A DNA stretch of 64,000 bases from Erwinia sp. HDF1-3R (GTDB taxonomy: Bacteria > Pseudomonadota > Gammaproteobacteria > Enterobacterales > Enterobacteriaceae), in the NCBI RefSeq assembly GCF_039621855.1, contig NZ_CP155071.1:3100001-3164000 (forward strand), read 5' to 3'. A program made the position numbers and the translations under genes. This document shows, piece by piece, positions 24,977 to 35,290 of this stretch. Positions within the stretch are counted from its first letter, which is position 1; each line of letters starts with the position of its first letter. The notes under the pieces were generated by a model, which saw only the letters and a program-made list of their open reading frames with translations, ran no database searches and was not told the origin of the DNA.

Positions 24977-25181
24977 AAGCCCTTGTTAATCACATATTGA
25001 AATGTTTTGAGCATGAGTAGCCAGAACATTAACATTGATATTTACATTTTGGTATCTTGTGCTCGCTTCAAGACCTGAGGTATTCGACGAGCATTTTATG
25101 ATCTCAGTAAGGGTGTAGAGGCACAGTGAATTTGGCTACCTGAATAGAGGTAATATCATCACCTCATAGCCAAAACAGGTG

Positions 25182-25902
<721 letters not shown>

Positions 25903-26068
25903 AGCCGTGGCCAGTTTTTGTTGACTACTACAAGGGCAGCTATGAGTGAACAGCGGACGTTCACTTATGACAGCTGAGTGTTTCCAATACGTTGAACATA
26001 AGTTTTCTGTTGCGAAACATTGCTTATACGCCTATAAAATCAGAAACCTATATGGTAATGAGGGCAAT

Positions 26069-26485
26069 ATGAACATCTCAATCAGAAAATTACTGCCGCT
26101 TGAATGGGGTCATGCTTACAGTCTGATTTCACAGCTCCGGAATATTTCCAAAGAGAAATTTATCGAAAGCGTCAGAATTCAGACCATGAACGGTTATGAG
26201 CTTGTTGGCGCATTTGGCGATGAGAAAATGCCTGGCCTGATGGGCTTCCGTCCCGTTCATACTCTGGCCAGAGGATCACATCTCCATATTGATGATTTGA
26301 TCGTTGATGAGGCATCAAGAAGCACGGGGATAGGGAAAAAACTGCTGGATTTTGCCACCACTGAATCAGAAAGTAGGGATATGAACTTCGTGTTCCTCGA
26401 TGCCCGACAGCAGGCGATACCCTTTTATGAACGGAATGGTTTTGTGGCTCACACATCACCTTCAATGAAAAAGCCTCTCCGATAA
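26069..26485 (+). CDS. GNAT family N-acetyltransferase
   Basis: The 138-residue protein shows the GNAT core: HIDDLIVDEASRSTGIGKKLLDFA (acetyl-CoA binding loop) and AIPFYERNGF near the end. The ATG at 26069 is preceded by GAGGGC; an upstream in-frame ATG at 25946 would add a region without family resemblance. Substrate unknown. It follows the IS remnant and converges with a second GNAT gene 80 bp away. Confidence 0.82.
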   Translation: MNISIRKLLPLEWGHAYSLISQLRNISKEKFIESVRIQTMNGYELVGAFGDEKMPGLMGFRPVHTLARGSHLHIDDLIVDEASRSTGIGKKLLDFATTESESRDMNFVFLDARQQAIPFYERNGFVAHTSPSMKKPLR

Positions 26486-26564
26486 ACCAGATAGCCTGTT
26501 CAGAGGTGGGAGGCGGACATTTTAACTTTGCATCTACACCCTTTAGCACTATAAAAACGTGAAG

Positions 26565-27023
26565 TTAAGGAAGTTCTTTGCACATAAAAACACTCAAAGG
26601 ATCTGCTGCATACGGGGGGAATGCATCGCATATCTCGTAACCGCATCTGCGATACAGTGCTATAGCCGGTTGCTGATGAATCCCTGTTTCAAGCCGCAAC
26701 AGGCTCGAATTCTTTTCTGAAGCAATTGTCTCGATTGCACTGACTATCTGCTCTCCGAGCTTCCTGCCCCGGTATTCCGGTCGAATATAAACCCGCTTAA
26801 TCTCAGCTGAGCCATCTTCCTGAAATAGCAAAGCACCACAACCTGCAGGTGAGCCACCTTCATTACGGACGATAACGCACCGGAGCTGCTCGTCACTTAC
26901 TGTTGAAAAGTCCAGGCAGTGATTACTTTCTGCAGGATATAGTTCGCTCTGAAAGGCATCGAGCTCGCTGACCAGCCAGGCCAGATCAGAATCACCTTTA
27001 TCTACTTCTGAAATGCTGAACAT
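26565..27023 (-). CDS. GNAT family N-acetyltransferase
   Basis: The 152-residue enzyme contains EIKRVYIRPEYRGRKLGEQIV (acetyl-CoA loop R-G-x-x-L/G-G), LLRLETGIHQQPAIALYRRCGYE and a C-terminal SVFMCKEL strand. The pattern resembles GNATs annotated as acting on small amines or amino acids; the substrate cannot be told. It is single and convergent with the other GNAT. Confidence 0.85.
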   Translation of the reverse strand: MFSISEVDKGDSDLAWLVSELDAFQSELYPAESNHCLDFSTVSDEQLRCVIVRNEGGSPAGCGALLFQEDGSAEIKRVYIRPEYRGRKLGEQIVSAIETIASEKNSSLLRLETGIHQQPAIALYRRCGYEICDAFPPYAADPLSVFMCKELP

Positions 27024-27521
27024 TCGCTATCCTCGATTTATTATTAACTACTGAATCTAACATACTGCCCCTTCGATTACGGCTTTCAGTATTTAACATA
27101 GGAGTTAGTGTGCAACTTCTGCTCCAGGCAATGGCGCTTATACTGATCCCGGCGTTAATACGTGCATTCACGGTAAGTTGCAGAGTCATTTTCCCGGCTG
27201 CGCTTGTCAGATCAACACCTCCGGGGCGGGGGAATACACGCTACAGATATCGCCGACCTTTGCCTGCACTCTTGCTCCTTTCGGGATAAAATTTTACAGA
27301 CAGGAAATCTGATGCAGCGGTCATCCTGCTCACAGGGCTGCTTTATACCGCCGATCTCAGACCATTTCAGCACAGGGGGCTGGCCTGACTTTTTTGACGA
27401 GACGCTGGCGCGTGAAAATTTCATGTTGTTCATGCGGCAGGTAGCGCCGTCAGCCGGGTGGCACGCAGCAGTCCGACTGACAAAGCCTGTCCCTGAAATT
27501 CATGCGGGGCGGACAGACAGC
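27024..27521. other. Intergenic region, no supported gene
   Basis: About 500 bp between a GNAT gene and a YiiG-like lipoprotein gene. Short open frames on both strands (for example minus-strand 27212-27433) show no family resemblance or convincing ribosome sites. I see no RNA gene. Confidence 0.5.
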
Positions 27522-28526
27522 TTACAGGCGATTACTGGCCTCAACCAGTTCGTTATAGGATCTGAAAACGCGCATCGGTGAACCCGATACCATCCAGCCC
27601 GTATTGCTATTTCCTTTCAGCAGAGCCTGCTCACTGTTGTTGTAAGGCGTTTTATCGCGTAGCCGACGCATGCGATCCTTGCAGTCTTTCAGAAAGGTTC
27701 CGGCTTTATCCTGGAAGATGGACCAGCTGAACGGCTTGCCTGGCTCGCTGGCCGTTGCCTTACCTGCCTCAGCCAGCAGCGCACTGTAAGCATCAATCGC
27801 TTTTGTCATTCCAGCCACGTCGGGAGCGGGGGTGCTAAGCAGGGTCGCCAGCTGTTTGGCCTGGGTGATTAACGCCAGGCGGTAGTAGCGACTATGGCGG
27901 CCCTCAGATTTTTCAATCTCAACGAGCTGCGCGGCAGTGAGCGCATTGGTCTCTTTTTCCACTTCGGCACCGTAAAGGTCGCTGGATTTCATAAAGCGGT
28001 CAAATGCCTTCATGAGCGGCTGATGCATTTGCTTACCTTTCGCGAAGCCATCATCCTTGTAATCGCCCTGACTGTAGTAAAGATGGGCTTGCGAAACCAG
28101 CGGATCCAGCGTCGTTAAATCTGCCAGATACTGTGTGGCAGCTGCATCCAGCGTCGGTAATGCGGGGCTGGCCCTGGATGCCTGAGTGATGGCTTTGGTA
28201 CAGCTCTCCAGTTCGTAAGGTGTGACATCGCCCAGCACGTTGACATTACGCTCTTTGCCGGTTGGCCCCTTTTCAACATGCGCAATCCAGCTCACATAGC
28301 GCTGGGCACTGTCGCGAACAGATCCATCGGTGGTGTTAAAGCATCCCACATAGGCATTTAATTTTGTGGCGAGTTGCGCAGCGCTATCCTCCTGAACGGC
28401 GTGGGGCTTTTTCTCAGGGGCCGACTTTGCATCCGGTTTGTCACTGTTGTCGCATGCTGCCAATGACAGCACCAGGGCGGTCACCAGCATCCCGGGTATC
28501 ATGGCCCTGCTTGCTCTTTTAAACAT
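27522..28526 (-). CDS. yiiG: DUF3829 lipoprotein, YiiG-like
   Basis: The 334-residue protein has a lipoprotein signal peptide (MLVTALVLSLAAC, Cys25 or near it) followed by a Ser/Asp/Lys-rich linker. The mainly helical DUF3829 domain begins AAQLATKLNAYVGCFN and ends FRSYNELVEASNRL. Length and motifs agree with E. coli YiiG, whose function is unknown. The ATG at 28526 follows AAGGAG; an upstream in-frame ATG lacks one. It is transcribed toward the GNAT gene, 327 bp downstream of the M48 gene. Confidence 0.85.
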   Translation of the reverse strand: MFKRASRAMIPGMLVTALVLSLAACDNSDKPDAKSAPEKKPHAVQEDSAAQLATKLNAYVGCFNTTDGSVRDSAQRYVSWIAHVEKGPTGKERNVNVLGDVTPYELESCTKAITQASRASPALPTLDAAATQYLADLTTLDPLVSQAHLYYSQGDYKDDGFAKGKQMHQPLMKAFDRFMKSSDLYGAEVEKETNALTAAQLVEIEKSEGRHSRYYRLALITQAKQLATLLSTPAPDVAGMTKAIDAYSALLAEAGKATASEPGKPFSWSIFQDKAGTFLKDCKDRMRRLRDKTPYNNSEQALLKGNSNTGWMVSGSPMRVFRSYNELVEASNRL

Positions 28527-28853
28527 AATCGCTCCTTCATTCATTGGGTTATAAACGCAGATTCTAAATTAATGCCCGCATCCGGCGTATCGCCGTGTTA
28601 TGCCGTAACAGGATTTACGATGTACAGCGCAGGCCTGCATAAAGGGCTCACAGGCTTCAGCATGCCCTGACGTTGCAATACAGACAGACTGCTGCGGGGG
28701 TAAAATGGATGCACCGGATCCATTTGAGAGATATTCAGGACAGGATTCGCTGCAGAATTGTTTTATTTAAGCAATCCCATTCTGATCATCCGTAATGGAC
28801 GTACGGTGAACCCTCCCTCATCAACAGCGATGAGGGAGGTTATGACATGCGGG
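28527..28853. other. Intergenic region with hairpin
   Basis: This 327-bp region is the 5' side of yiiG and 3' side of the M48 gene. Apart from the hairpin at 28812-28839 I see no gene or repeat. Confidence 0.5.
28812..28839 (-). terminator. Hairpin downstream of M48 peptidase gene
   Basis: CCTCCCTCAT and ATGAGGGAGG form a perfect 10-bp stem around CAACAGCG, 15 bp after the M48 stop codon. No long T-run follows, but the position fits transcript termination. Confidence 0.6.
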
Positions 28854-30713
28854 TTATGCGCTTTGCGCCGTCTCCGACGATTCATCTTTCAGCAACGCCC
28901 TGACAGTCTGGTGACGGTGCCAGTAATAACCGAGGGTATTTTTAAAGGTTTCAATCTCCTTTTTCAGGCCGGGCAGACGGATCTCACTGCGTTTTTTCCC
29001 CTGCGAGTTTGCCTGCACATGCTGCACGTAGAGCGTATCTCTGCCGAAATTACGTATTACATTGATGTTTTTAACATTATCCCACTCCAGTGTTTCGCCG
29101 GTTTTCGGCGACACGATACCCTGCCAGGTGATGACGATCTGCGAGCCATCTTTCAGGGTATAAGGAACATTAGGGAAATGCTTCAGCACCAGCGCGGTTT
29201 CCATTTCACCGGTAGGCTGATAGCGCCAGGCAAGGCTCTCCTCGTGCACCGAAGAGAAGTCGCGCTCATACTTCTGCCACAACTGCTGTTCTATCTCGTC
29301 GGCAACCGGCATCAGATCGACCCAACTCTCGGCCGGGAAATCGGCTGCTACTGCTGCATAGTCGGATTCGTCAACGTTATACCCCACGTTGCGCATCCTT
29401 TCCGTCAGCGGCGGGTGTGAATCAAACGGGTGCGGCACATTCTGTTTACGGATAACGCTAATAAAATCCGGGGAGGCGACGTGTTCAGGCAGACCGGCAG
29501 CAATAGCCTTACTGATCCCCAGTTCATTTTCATGCAGCGTCTGGTTATTAAAGAAGTTTCGCTCGACTTCATTACGGTAGCTGGCATACGCCGACACTTT
29601 GATCAGCGATTCGATAATTGCGGCGGGGGATACCAACGTTGATGCGTTGCGATCCGCCACAAACTCACGTTCACGACTGTTACGCTGCCACGCCAGCTCA
29701 AACAGCATGCGATAAAGATAGAGCGGATAGAAAACGATCAGCGTTGCCAGATTCTGACCCATCAGCTGCATATAGAGATCAAACCGGTGCAGCTTTGGTC
29801 CCAGTAATGCCCCGGAGGCGGTGTCGCCTTCATGAAGGTGTGTCAGCTCGTGGACCATCACACCATCAGCCTGCGCAACGGTGAGCTGACGCAGTAACGG
29901 AATACTGACATACAGCTTACGGTTGGTGAGCGGATGCCCATTCACGTTCAGCGGGGCTTCGGTCACGTAGAAGTTGGTGTCGATACCTGCAACGATATGA
30001 TCGGGTGGCGTGGTGCCCACTCTGGCGGCCAGCATATCTATCTGTGACCAGAGTGCCGGGGCGACTTCGCGGGTTACCACTTCGCCTTCAATACTCTCTT
30101 CCGGCGGGAGTTTTTTAAAGATACCTTTGATCATGTAATACATACCGGCCAGCACCAGCAGTCCTACCGCCATCACCAGCTTGGGATAGTAGGTTTGCGT
30201 GAAGAACGCGGTTCCCCAGAATGAGAGCCATACCAGCATGCCGCCCTGTACCATGACTTCCAGCGAACAGGCCAGCATCAAAAATTTGTGTGCCAGTGCC
30301 AGACTGATTACCTGTCCCTGGCGGCTTTTAAAGGCCAGCGCGCTGAACAGCAACACCATCAACAGGACAATGCCGCTGCAGATTAGGGTCCAGAATGCCA
30401 CTTTATCCATCATGTAGAATTGCCACAGCTCGGATTGCGGTGCGCAGACGGCGTTTTTGTAATCCCGCAGATTTTCATCTACCGGCCCGCAGACGCTGGA
30501 TGGCGGGTTCTGCTGCAGAAACGCCTGAAGTTTTCCCGTATCCTGATGCTGTTCCCGCGCATCGTCCACAAAGATCTGTGTATATTGCTGATCGAGTTGC
30601 GTGTTGCCATATTCAGCAAAAAACAGGGTAATGACCGGGATGAGAAACAGTGTGAACAACAGCCAGGAAAATACCTTCAGATAACTCTTTTTCAATTCCA
30701 TTAATGTTTTCAA
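28854..30713 (-). CDS. M48 family membrane metallopeptidase
   Basis: The 619-residue protein has an N-terminal membrane segment (about residues 13-32) and three further hydrophobic stretches between about 104 and 200. The zinc peptidase domain follows, with HELTH (His288, Glu289, His292) and the downstream EREFVADRNAS that supplies the third ligand Glu. The domain extends to PFDSHPPLTERMRNVG. The last ~170 residues form an extra domain I do not recognise. Family relatives (HtpX, Ste24) degrade misfolded or specific membrane proteins; substrate unknown here. The gene is larger than HtpX (about 290 residues). Confidence 0.87.
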   Translation of the reverse strand: MKTLMELKKSYLKVFSWLLFTLFLIPVITLFFAEYGNTQLDQQYTQIFVDDAREQHQDTGKLQAFLQQNPPSSVCGPVDENLRDYKNAVCAPQSELWQFYMMDKVAFWTLICSGIVLLMVLLFSALAFKSRQGQVISLALAHKFLMLACSLEVMVQGGMLVWLSFWGTAFFTQTYYPKLVMAVGLLVLAGMYYMIKGIFKKLPPEESIEGEVVTREVAPALWSQIDMLAARVGTTPPDHIVAGIDTNFYVTEAPLNVNGHPLTNRKLYVSIPLLRQLTVAQADGVMVHELTHLHEGDTASGALLGPKLHRFDLYMQLMGQNLATLIVFYPLYLYRMLFELAWQRNSREREFVADRNASTLVSPAAIIESLIKVSAYASYRNEVERNFFNNQTLHENELGISKAIAAGLPEHVASPDFISVIRKQNVPHPFDSHPPLTERMRNVGYNVDESDYAAVAADFPAESWVDLMPVADEIEQQLWQKYERDFSSVHEESLAWRYQPTGEMETALVLKHFPNVPYTLKDGSQIVITWQGIVSPKTGETLEWDNVKNINVIRNFGRDTLYVQHVQANSQGKKRSEIRLPGLKKEIETFKNTLGYYWHRHQTVRALLKDESSETAQSA

Positions 30714-31393
30714 AATAATGAATTCCTGTGTGCCAATGCCAGGGGGAAGCTGCTGTTATCAGGAAATTCCGAAAAGAACGGCCTGGCCCGGTTAGAAGAT
30801 GCGGGAACATTTTTGCAAGCTTCAGCGATAATATAATTATTGCAGACGGATTATAATCCAGCCTGATACTGTTTTGAAAAGGAAAATATTTCAGGGGTTC
30901 TCCCTTTTCGCAGGCTATTCAGCTGGTCACTCCCTTTTCCCTTTTTCGCAGGCTATTCAGCTGGTAATTCCCCTTTTTTACTGCTGCGACAGCAATAATT
31001 TTAGTTAGTATTCAACATTTATTCTGCCCCGTCTCCTGCCCGACTGTTAAACCCTGCCGGATAAAGTAGATCTTTACCCGCCGGAACAGCACATGCAAGT
31101 TTTTAAAAGAGTGATGCTGCCGTCGGTATCATTAGAATAGAAATAATATCGTCACGGTACAAACAGGCATGCCACACCCTGCGTTGCAGAATTTGCTGCA
31201 CCGGTGCCGGATAAGTAACATCATTGGCAACTAAAGCAGTCAGAATCAGTAAGGTTTTAATCGCACAGACCCAACACACCCTAAGCGGGATGTAATTCAT
31301 ATTAGCATCAAAGAAATCATCGCCACCATGATAAAAACATGTTAATTTTTAAAAAATAATTCCTCGTTCCTTACCCTTTTAAAGGATATAAAT
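30714..31393. other. Intergenic region with 38-bp period repeat
   Basis: About 680 bp without a supported gene. It contains the direct repeat at 30905-30965. Short ORFs show no family resemblance. Confidence 0.5.
30905..30965. repeat. Direct repeat, 23 bp twice, 38-bp period
   Basis: The sequence TTTTCGCAGGCTATTCAGCT (plus GGT) occurs at 30905-30927 and 30943-30965, each preceded by a pyrimidine-rich CTCCC/CCCTT stretch. It suggests a local duplication. Confidence 0.8.
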
Positions 31394-31735
31394 ATGATCG
31401 CCTGGAGCGGAGTCGGTTTTTTTGTTGCCCTATTAATTTCTGTCGCCTATCTGTTGTGTAAATGGCTGTTCGATATTTATTACTACGAGGGTTATTTTGT
31501 CGAACATTTATGGGCGACAGGCGCCACGCTTTTACTTGCAGCCCTTTTTTGTGGGGCTTTTGTCTGGGTGCTCCGGCAGGAAAGATGGCTGGATGCGATT
31601 GCAAAGGCAACGAAAAGTCAGCCGATGATGGCCCCCGAAAAAACCCACAATTTCTTTTTCATTCCCGTGCTTTACTGGCCGATTATTCTGTTTCTGCTCG
31701 GTTCAGGGATCTGCCTCTGGGACCTTACCCGATAA
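31394..31735 (+). CDS. Small hypothetical membrane protein
   Basis: The 113-residue protein has three likely membrane segments (about residues 5-25, 42-62 and 88-108). A basic/polar loop between the last two includes RQERWLDAIAKATKSQP. AAAGGAT lies before the ATG. It is 79 bp upstream of a secreted-protein gene in the same direction, possibly in one transcript. Family not recognised. Confidence 0.65.
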   Translation: MIAWSGVGFFVALLISVAYLLCKWLFDIYYYEGYFVEHLWATGATLLLAALFCGAFVWVLRQERWLDAIAKATKSQPMMAPEKTHNFFFIPVLYWPIILFLLGSGICLWDLTR

Positions 31736-31814
31736 CGTTTCTGCATCGCTGAGATGGATTTTGCTGACGCTATCTCAGCGACAGGGAAATATCATCAACA
31801 TAAAGGAGTTCACG

Positions 31815-32372
31815 ATGAAATTAAAAAAATCATTAAACATTATGGGCGCCATTTGCCTCACTGCCGTCATTGGCGGTACCTCGGTCTGCGCATTGGCAGC
31901 CGAAGCGAAAACGGCGCCAGCCGCAGCCACGCAGACTGAGACGCTCTCCCTACTCAATGGCAGGCAGACTTTTCAACTGCGGGGCTATGAAGTTCAGCCT
32001 GTTCCTGGCGGCGGCCCGGGTAAAATGTACGTCAATAAACTGGAAAAACGCGTGGTGATTATTGGTGAAGAAGCCATCCCGGCCATTGCTCAAGGTGCCA
32101 GTGATGCTGATTTTCTGGACGGTATGAAGTCTATTAAAGATAAGCAGATGCAGGCTTCACCCTCTTATAAAGTGATCAGTGAGAAAACCGAAAACGCTAA
32201 AGGTCTGCCGGTTTATCATATTGAAGCCACTAACAAAATGGGGGGGAATGATGTTCAACAGGCCACTTTGCTGGCGGTCGCTGAAAAAAAACTCACCGTC
32301 ATACAGGTTATCTCAAACCACAAAGATAAATCTGGCCACCTGAAAGCGGTTAACAATATTCTCGGAAAGTAA
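31815..32372 (+). CDS. Hypothetical secreted protein
   Basis: The 185-residue precursor has a classical signal peptide (MKLKKSLNIMGAICLTAV, cleavage near ALAAEA) and an Ala/Thr-rich linker. A compact domain of about 140 residues follows (LNGRQTFQLRGYEVQP to VNNILGK). AAGGAG is well placed before the ATG at 31815; an upstream in-frame ATG is less likely. I do not recognise the family. The protein should be periplasmic. Confidence 0.72.
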   Translation: MKLKKSLNIMGAICLTAVIGGTSVCALAAEAKTAPAAATQTETLSLLNGRQTFQLRGYEVQPVPGGGPGKMYVNKLEKRVVIIGEEAIPAIAQGASDADFLDGMKSIKDKQMQASPSYKVISEKTENAKGLPVYHIEATNKMGGNDVQQATLLAVAEKKLTVIQVISNHKDKSGHLKAVNNILGK

Positions 32373-32452
32373 CTTAAGAATGGCGGTACGTTGGTACAGC
32401 AAATATGGGATCAGCTACTCTCCATTAATTAACGTATTGTGGTGTTTGGAAC

Positions 32453-32476
32453 GTCCACTCCTGGCACCGAGCAGAC
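32453..32476. repeat. Dispersed hairpin repeat, copy 1
   Basis: GTCCACTCCTGGCACC followed by GAGCAGAC forms an imperfect stem (two mismatches) around the conserved CTGGCAC loop. See copies at 35110, 37040 and 39442. It lies 80 bp downstream of the secreted-protein gene. Confidence 0.6.
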
Positions 32477-32635
32477 ATGTGCGCAGGGCATAGCCAATTA
32501 TGAGCAAAAAACACATGTTAACGTTTATCTTATTTTAATTGGTGTCCATAGAGTCACCTTTTGCAAGAGCTGATTCTAATGCAGCCAGTGTTTCGCTTAC
32601 ACAAATACTGCATCAGTGAGACGCCCCTCCCCTCT

Positions 32636-33238
32636 CTAAATCAAAGGTGTTGCCAAAAATTCCGGTCGCTGTTCGGCCAGCAATGTAAACCCGATGACTT
32701 CCGGATACAGCGTACGGCTGACGGTATCCGGCAGCATCAATTCTGTAAAACTCCAGGCTACTGCGATGCTGATACCGGCCACGGACAGCATGTCAGGATG
32801 ACTTTCCCGCAGCCCGTTTTCCAGTGTCTGCAAGGCACCATGAAGTTGCTGAGTTACCCGATTCAGCCAGGGCTGATGCTGTTTCTCTTCCGGCCTGAGA
32901 CGCTGTTCGTATACAATCTGCACCGCTTTCTCGCACGCTGCCAGGGCGAATCCGGTAAGATGCAGATCCCGTAGATCTTCCGCTCCGGACGCTGATGTGG
33001 GTGCAGGCGAATGACCGGAGTATTTCTCAAGGTAATTAATGATTAGTGTTGAGTCGATCAGCACCTGCTTATCATCTGTGATGAGCGTTGGAACTTTAAC
33101 GGCTGGATTAATTTTTGTTAAGGCATCAAAATCGCCGAATACTGAAAGCGGCCGATGTTCGAATTCAATACCCAATACTTTCATGTAAATAGCAACCCGT
33201 CTGACATAGGGTGAATCCAGCATTCCGATCAGGATCAT
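32636..33238 (-). CDS. Glutathione S-transferase family protein
   Basis: The 200-residue protein has the thioredoxin-like N-terminal domain (MILIGMLDSPYVRRVAIYM, INPAVKVPTLITDD with the cis-Pro, and LIDSTLIINYLE with the glutathione-contacting Asp-Ser). An all-helical C-terminal domain follows. The substrate is not known. It begins 4 bp after the alpha/beta-hydrolase gene, so the two form one operon, which is probably controlled by the divergent LysR regulator at 34196. Confidence 0.88.
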   Translation of the reverse strand: MILIGMLDSPYVRRVAIYMKVLGIEFEHRPLSVFGDFDALTKINPAVKVPTLITDDKQVLIDSTLIINYLEKYSGHSPAPTSASGAEDLRDLHLTGFALAACEKAVQIVYEQRLRPEEKQHQPWLNRVTQQLHGALQTLENGLRESHPDMLSVAGISIAVAWSFTELMLPDTVSRTLYPEVIGFTLLAEQRPEFLATPLI

Positions 33239-33242
33239 GGCT

Positions 33243-34094
33243 CTACCTCATATTATGTTGATTAATAAAATCAATTAACTGTGCGGCAACAGGTAAGGGG
33301 GCATCTTCCATTAAAAAGTGTCCGGCCTGTTCATAGATATGCAGCGTGGAAGAGACGATGTCGCGCTGCAAACGCTTTCCATACTCAACCGGTTGCCATT
33401 CATCTTCGGCGCCCCATAAAACCTGCACAGGCAGCTGGAGTTGCGGCAATTTTTCTGCAAAGTCACGGGTGTAACAGGCATTATAGTGCGCAACCTGATG
33501 CTGGTAAAATGAAGGCTGGCCTACCACTCCACAAAGCGGCGCGAGATAACTTTCCAGACGCTGCTCTGTCATAAGATGCTTATTAAAAACAGCCATCTTT
33601 AACTGGCGAGACATCGCGCGGGAATGCTCAGTGGCAGGGATCAGCGCATAATCCGCATAGTTATCCCGCATATCTTTCCATGTGGGCGAAGGCCAGGAGT
33701 TGTAGCTCGGAATATCGGCAATCGTAAGCGTCTTCAGAAGGGATGGGCTGTCGAATGCCAGTCTGAGTGAAATTGCCCCGCCGATATCGTGACCAAAAAG
33801 ATGTGTTTTTTCAAGCTGCCAGTGTTCAAGCAGTTTCAGCAGAAAACCGACCTGTGCGGCAACCGAGGTATCAGCCGTCAAAGGGCGCTCTGATGCGCCA
33901 AACCCAGGCAGGTCATACAGGTGAACGTGAAAACCCGCATCGACAAATACCGGCACCAGTGACTGCCAGATCACTGAGTGTGCGGGAGTGCCATGAACCA
34001 GCACCAGAGGTATACCTGAACCATGGACCCCGGTCGCAATGCGACAACCTTTTATCAAAACGTCGTCAGTCAGTAATGGGTTATTAGCGGGCAT
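33243..34094 (-). CDS. Alpha/beta-fold hydrolase (haloalkane dehalogenase / epoxide hydrolase-like)
   Basis: The 283-residue protein has the fold's ordered motifs. These are LVHGTPAHSVIW (oxyanion HG), LYDLPGFGASERP, the nucleophile elbow HLFGHDIGGAIS with Asp as probable nucleophile, VLWGAEDEWQP (acid) and EQAGHFLMEDAP (catalytic His). An Asp nucleophile followed by Ile-Gly-Gly is typical of dehalogenase/epoxide-hydrolase relatives. Its physiological substrate is unknown. Pairing with a glutathione transferase and a divergent LysR gene suggests detoxification of an electrophilic compound (inference). Confidence 0.87.
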   Translation of the reverse strand: MPANNPLLTDDVLIKGCRIATGVHGSGIPLVLVHGTPAHSVIWQSLVPVFVDAGFHVHLYDLPGFGASERPLTADTSVAAQVGFLLKLLEHWQLEKTHLFGHDIGGAISLRLAFDSPSLLKTLTIADIPSYNSWPSPTWKDMRDNYADYALIPATEHSRAMSRQLKMAVFNKHLMTEQRLESYLAPLCGVVGQPSFYQHQVAHYNACYTRDFAEKLPQLQLPVQVLWGAEDEWQPVEYGKRLQRDIVSSTLHIYEQAGHFLMEDAPLPVAAQLIDFINQHNMR

Positions 34095-34195
34095 AAGCGT
34101 TCTCCGTTGTGCTTGTTTCGGTCAGGCTATCCGTTGACTGAATATGACGCCAGTGACATTATTTCCCGCTATGAACCCACTTTTGTCATATTAAA

Positions 34196-35062
34196 ATGAA
34201 TAAACGACTCTCTGTTGATGCGCTCAGAGTATTCAAAACTGTGGTGCAAACGGGCAATATGAGTAAGGCTGCATTACTTCTTAATTTGAGCCAGTCCGCA
34301 GTAAGCTGGAAGCTCAGACGGCTTGAGGATCAACTTCAAAGCCAGCTACTTACGCGCATCGCCGGAAAAGCCGTTCCGACAGAAAAGGGCAGCGTTCTGC
34401 TGCTCCATGCGGAAAAAATACTCACTGAACACGATCATGCCGTGGCTTATTTTTCGCCTTCGCCACTCCGTGGCAAGCTACGAATTGGGGTCACTGAACA
34501 TATCTCAATGACCGAAATATGCGGGGTCATTTCAACCTTCACTCACCATCATCCCGAGGTGGATATACGACTGGTGGTGGAGCAAAGTCATCTCCTGCGT
34601 CAGCATTTTTCTGAAGGAAGCCTGGAGATCATCTTACATCAGGATTTCACGGGCACGGCATCGCCGGAAGATAAGGTATTGTGGAGTGAAAAATTATACT
34701 GGTACGCAACGCCTGCCTGGCGGCATGAATCGGATAAGAGCCTGAAGCTTATTACCTGGGGACCGGATTGCTATTACCGTAACCTGGCGGAGGAAAAACT
34801 TCGCCAGGCAAAAATTCCATTTGCTGTGATGCTGGAGTGTCCTTCAGTAGCAGGTATGCTTGCGGCGATAACCACGGGTCTGGGGGTGGGAATACTCAAT
34901 CAATACAGCGTTGAGAAAGCGATTTGTAACGTGTATGAGCTTGAGAAATTAATGCCTCTTCCGTCGGTTGATTGCCTGCTACGCCTGAATAAATACCGCT
35001 TTAATCCCGCAAGCGAGGCCTTCTGCGAGATGCTGACCAGGCTGATGCATAAACAGCGATAG
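34196..35062 (+). CDS. LysR-family transcriptional regulator
   Basis: The 288-residue protein has an N-terminal winged helix (LRVFKTVVQTGNMSKAALLL, NLSQSAVSWKLRRLEDQL). The periplasmic-binding-type effector domain follows from about residue 90. It is divergent from the hydrolase-GST operon with 101 bp between, the usual LysR arrangement, so it likely activates that operon. Effector not known. Confidence 0.9.
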   Translation: MNKRLSVDALRVFKTVVQTGNMSKAALLLNLSQSAVSWKLRRLEDQLQSQLLTRIAGKAVPTEKGSVLLLHAEKILTEHDHAVAYFSPSPLRGKLRIGVTEHISMTEICGVISTFTHHHPEVDIRLVVEQSHLLRQHFSEGSLEIILHQDFTGTASPEDKVLWSEKLYWYATPAWRHESDKSLKLITWGPDCYYRNLAEEKLRQAKIPFAVMLECPSVAGMLAAITTGLGVGILNQYSVEKAICNVYELEKLMPLPSVDCLLRLNKYRFNPASEAFCEMLTRLMHKQR

Positions 35063-35109
35063 TGAATTGGCTGCTATTAATTGATGAATACAACCTGTTG
35101 TTAGTAATG

Positions 35110-35131
35110 TCTGCTCCTGGCACTAAGCAGA
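35110..35131. repeat. Dispersed hairpin repeat, copy 2
   Basis: TCTGCT-CCTGGCACTA-AGCAGA: a perfect 6-bp stem around the shared CCTGGCAC loop, 48 bp downstream of the LysR gene. Confidence 0.7.
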
Positions 35132-35290
35132 TCGAGGCCGGTACAGGTCTGCTGTGAGCGAACAACGGAAATTCGCAAGGCATTACTAACACCCCAGTGC
35201 ATCAATCGACTGGGGGCAGGTCAGTTTTACGCCAGGCTCCTTGTAAACTTAACGGGTAATTTCGTTCCATTAAGCGAGTCCCACCTCGCG

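Noticed and set aside
27204..27581. 125-codon plus-strand frame overlapping the end of yiiG
   Set aside because: No ribosome site or family resemblance, and it runs into the antisense of a well-supported gene.
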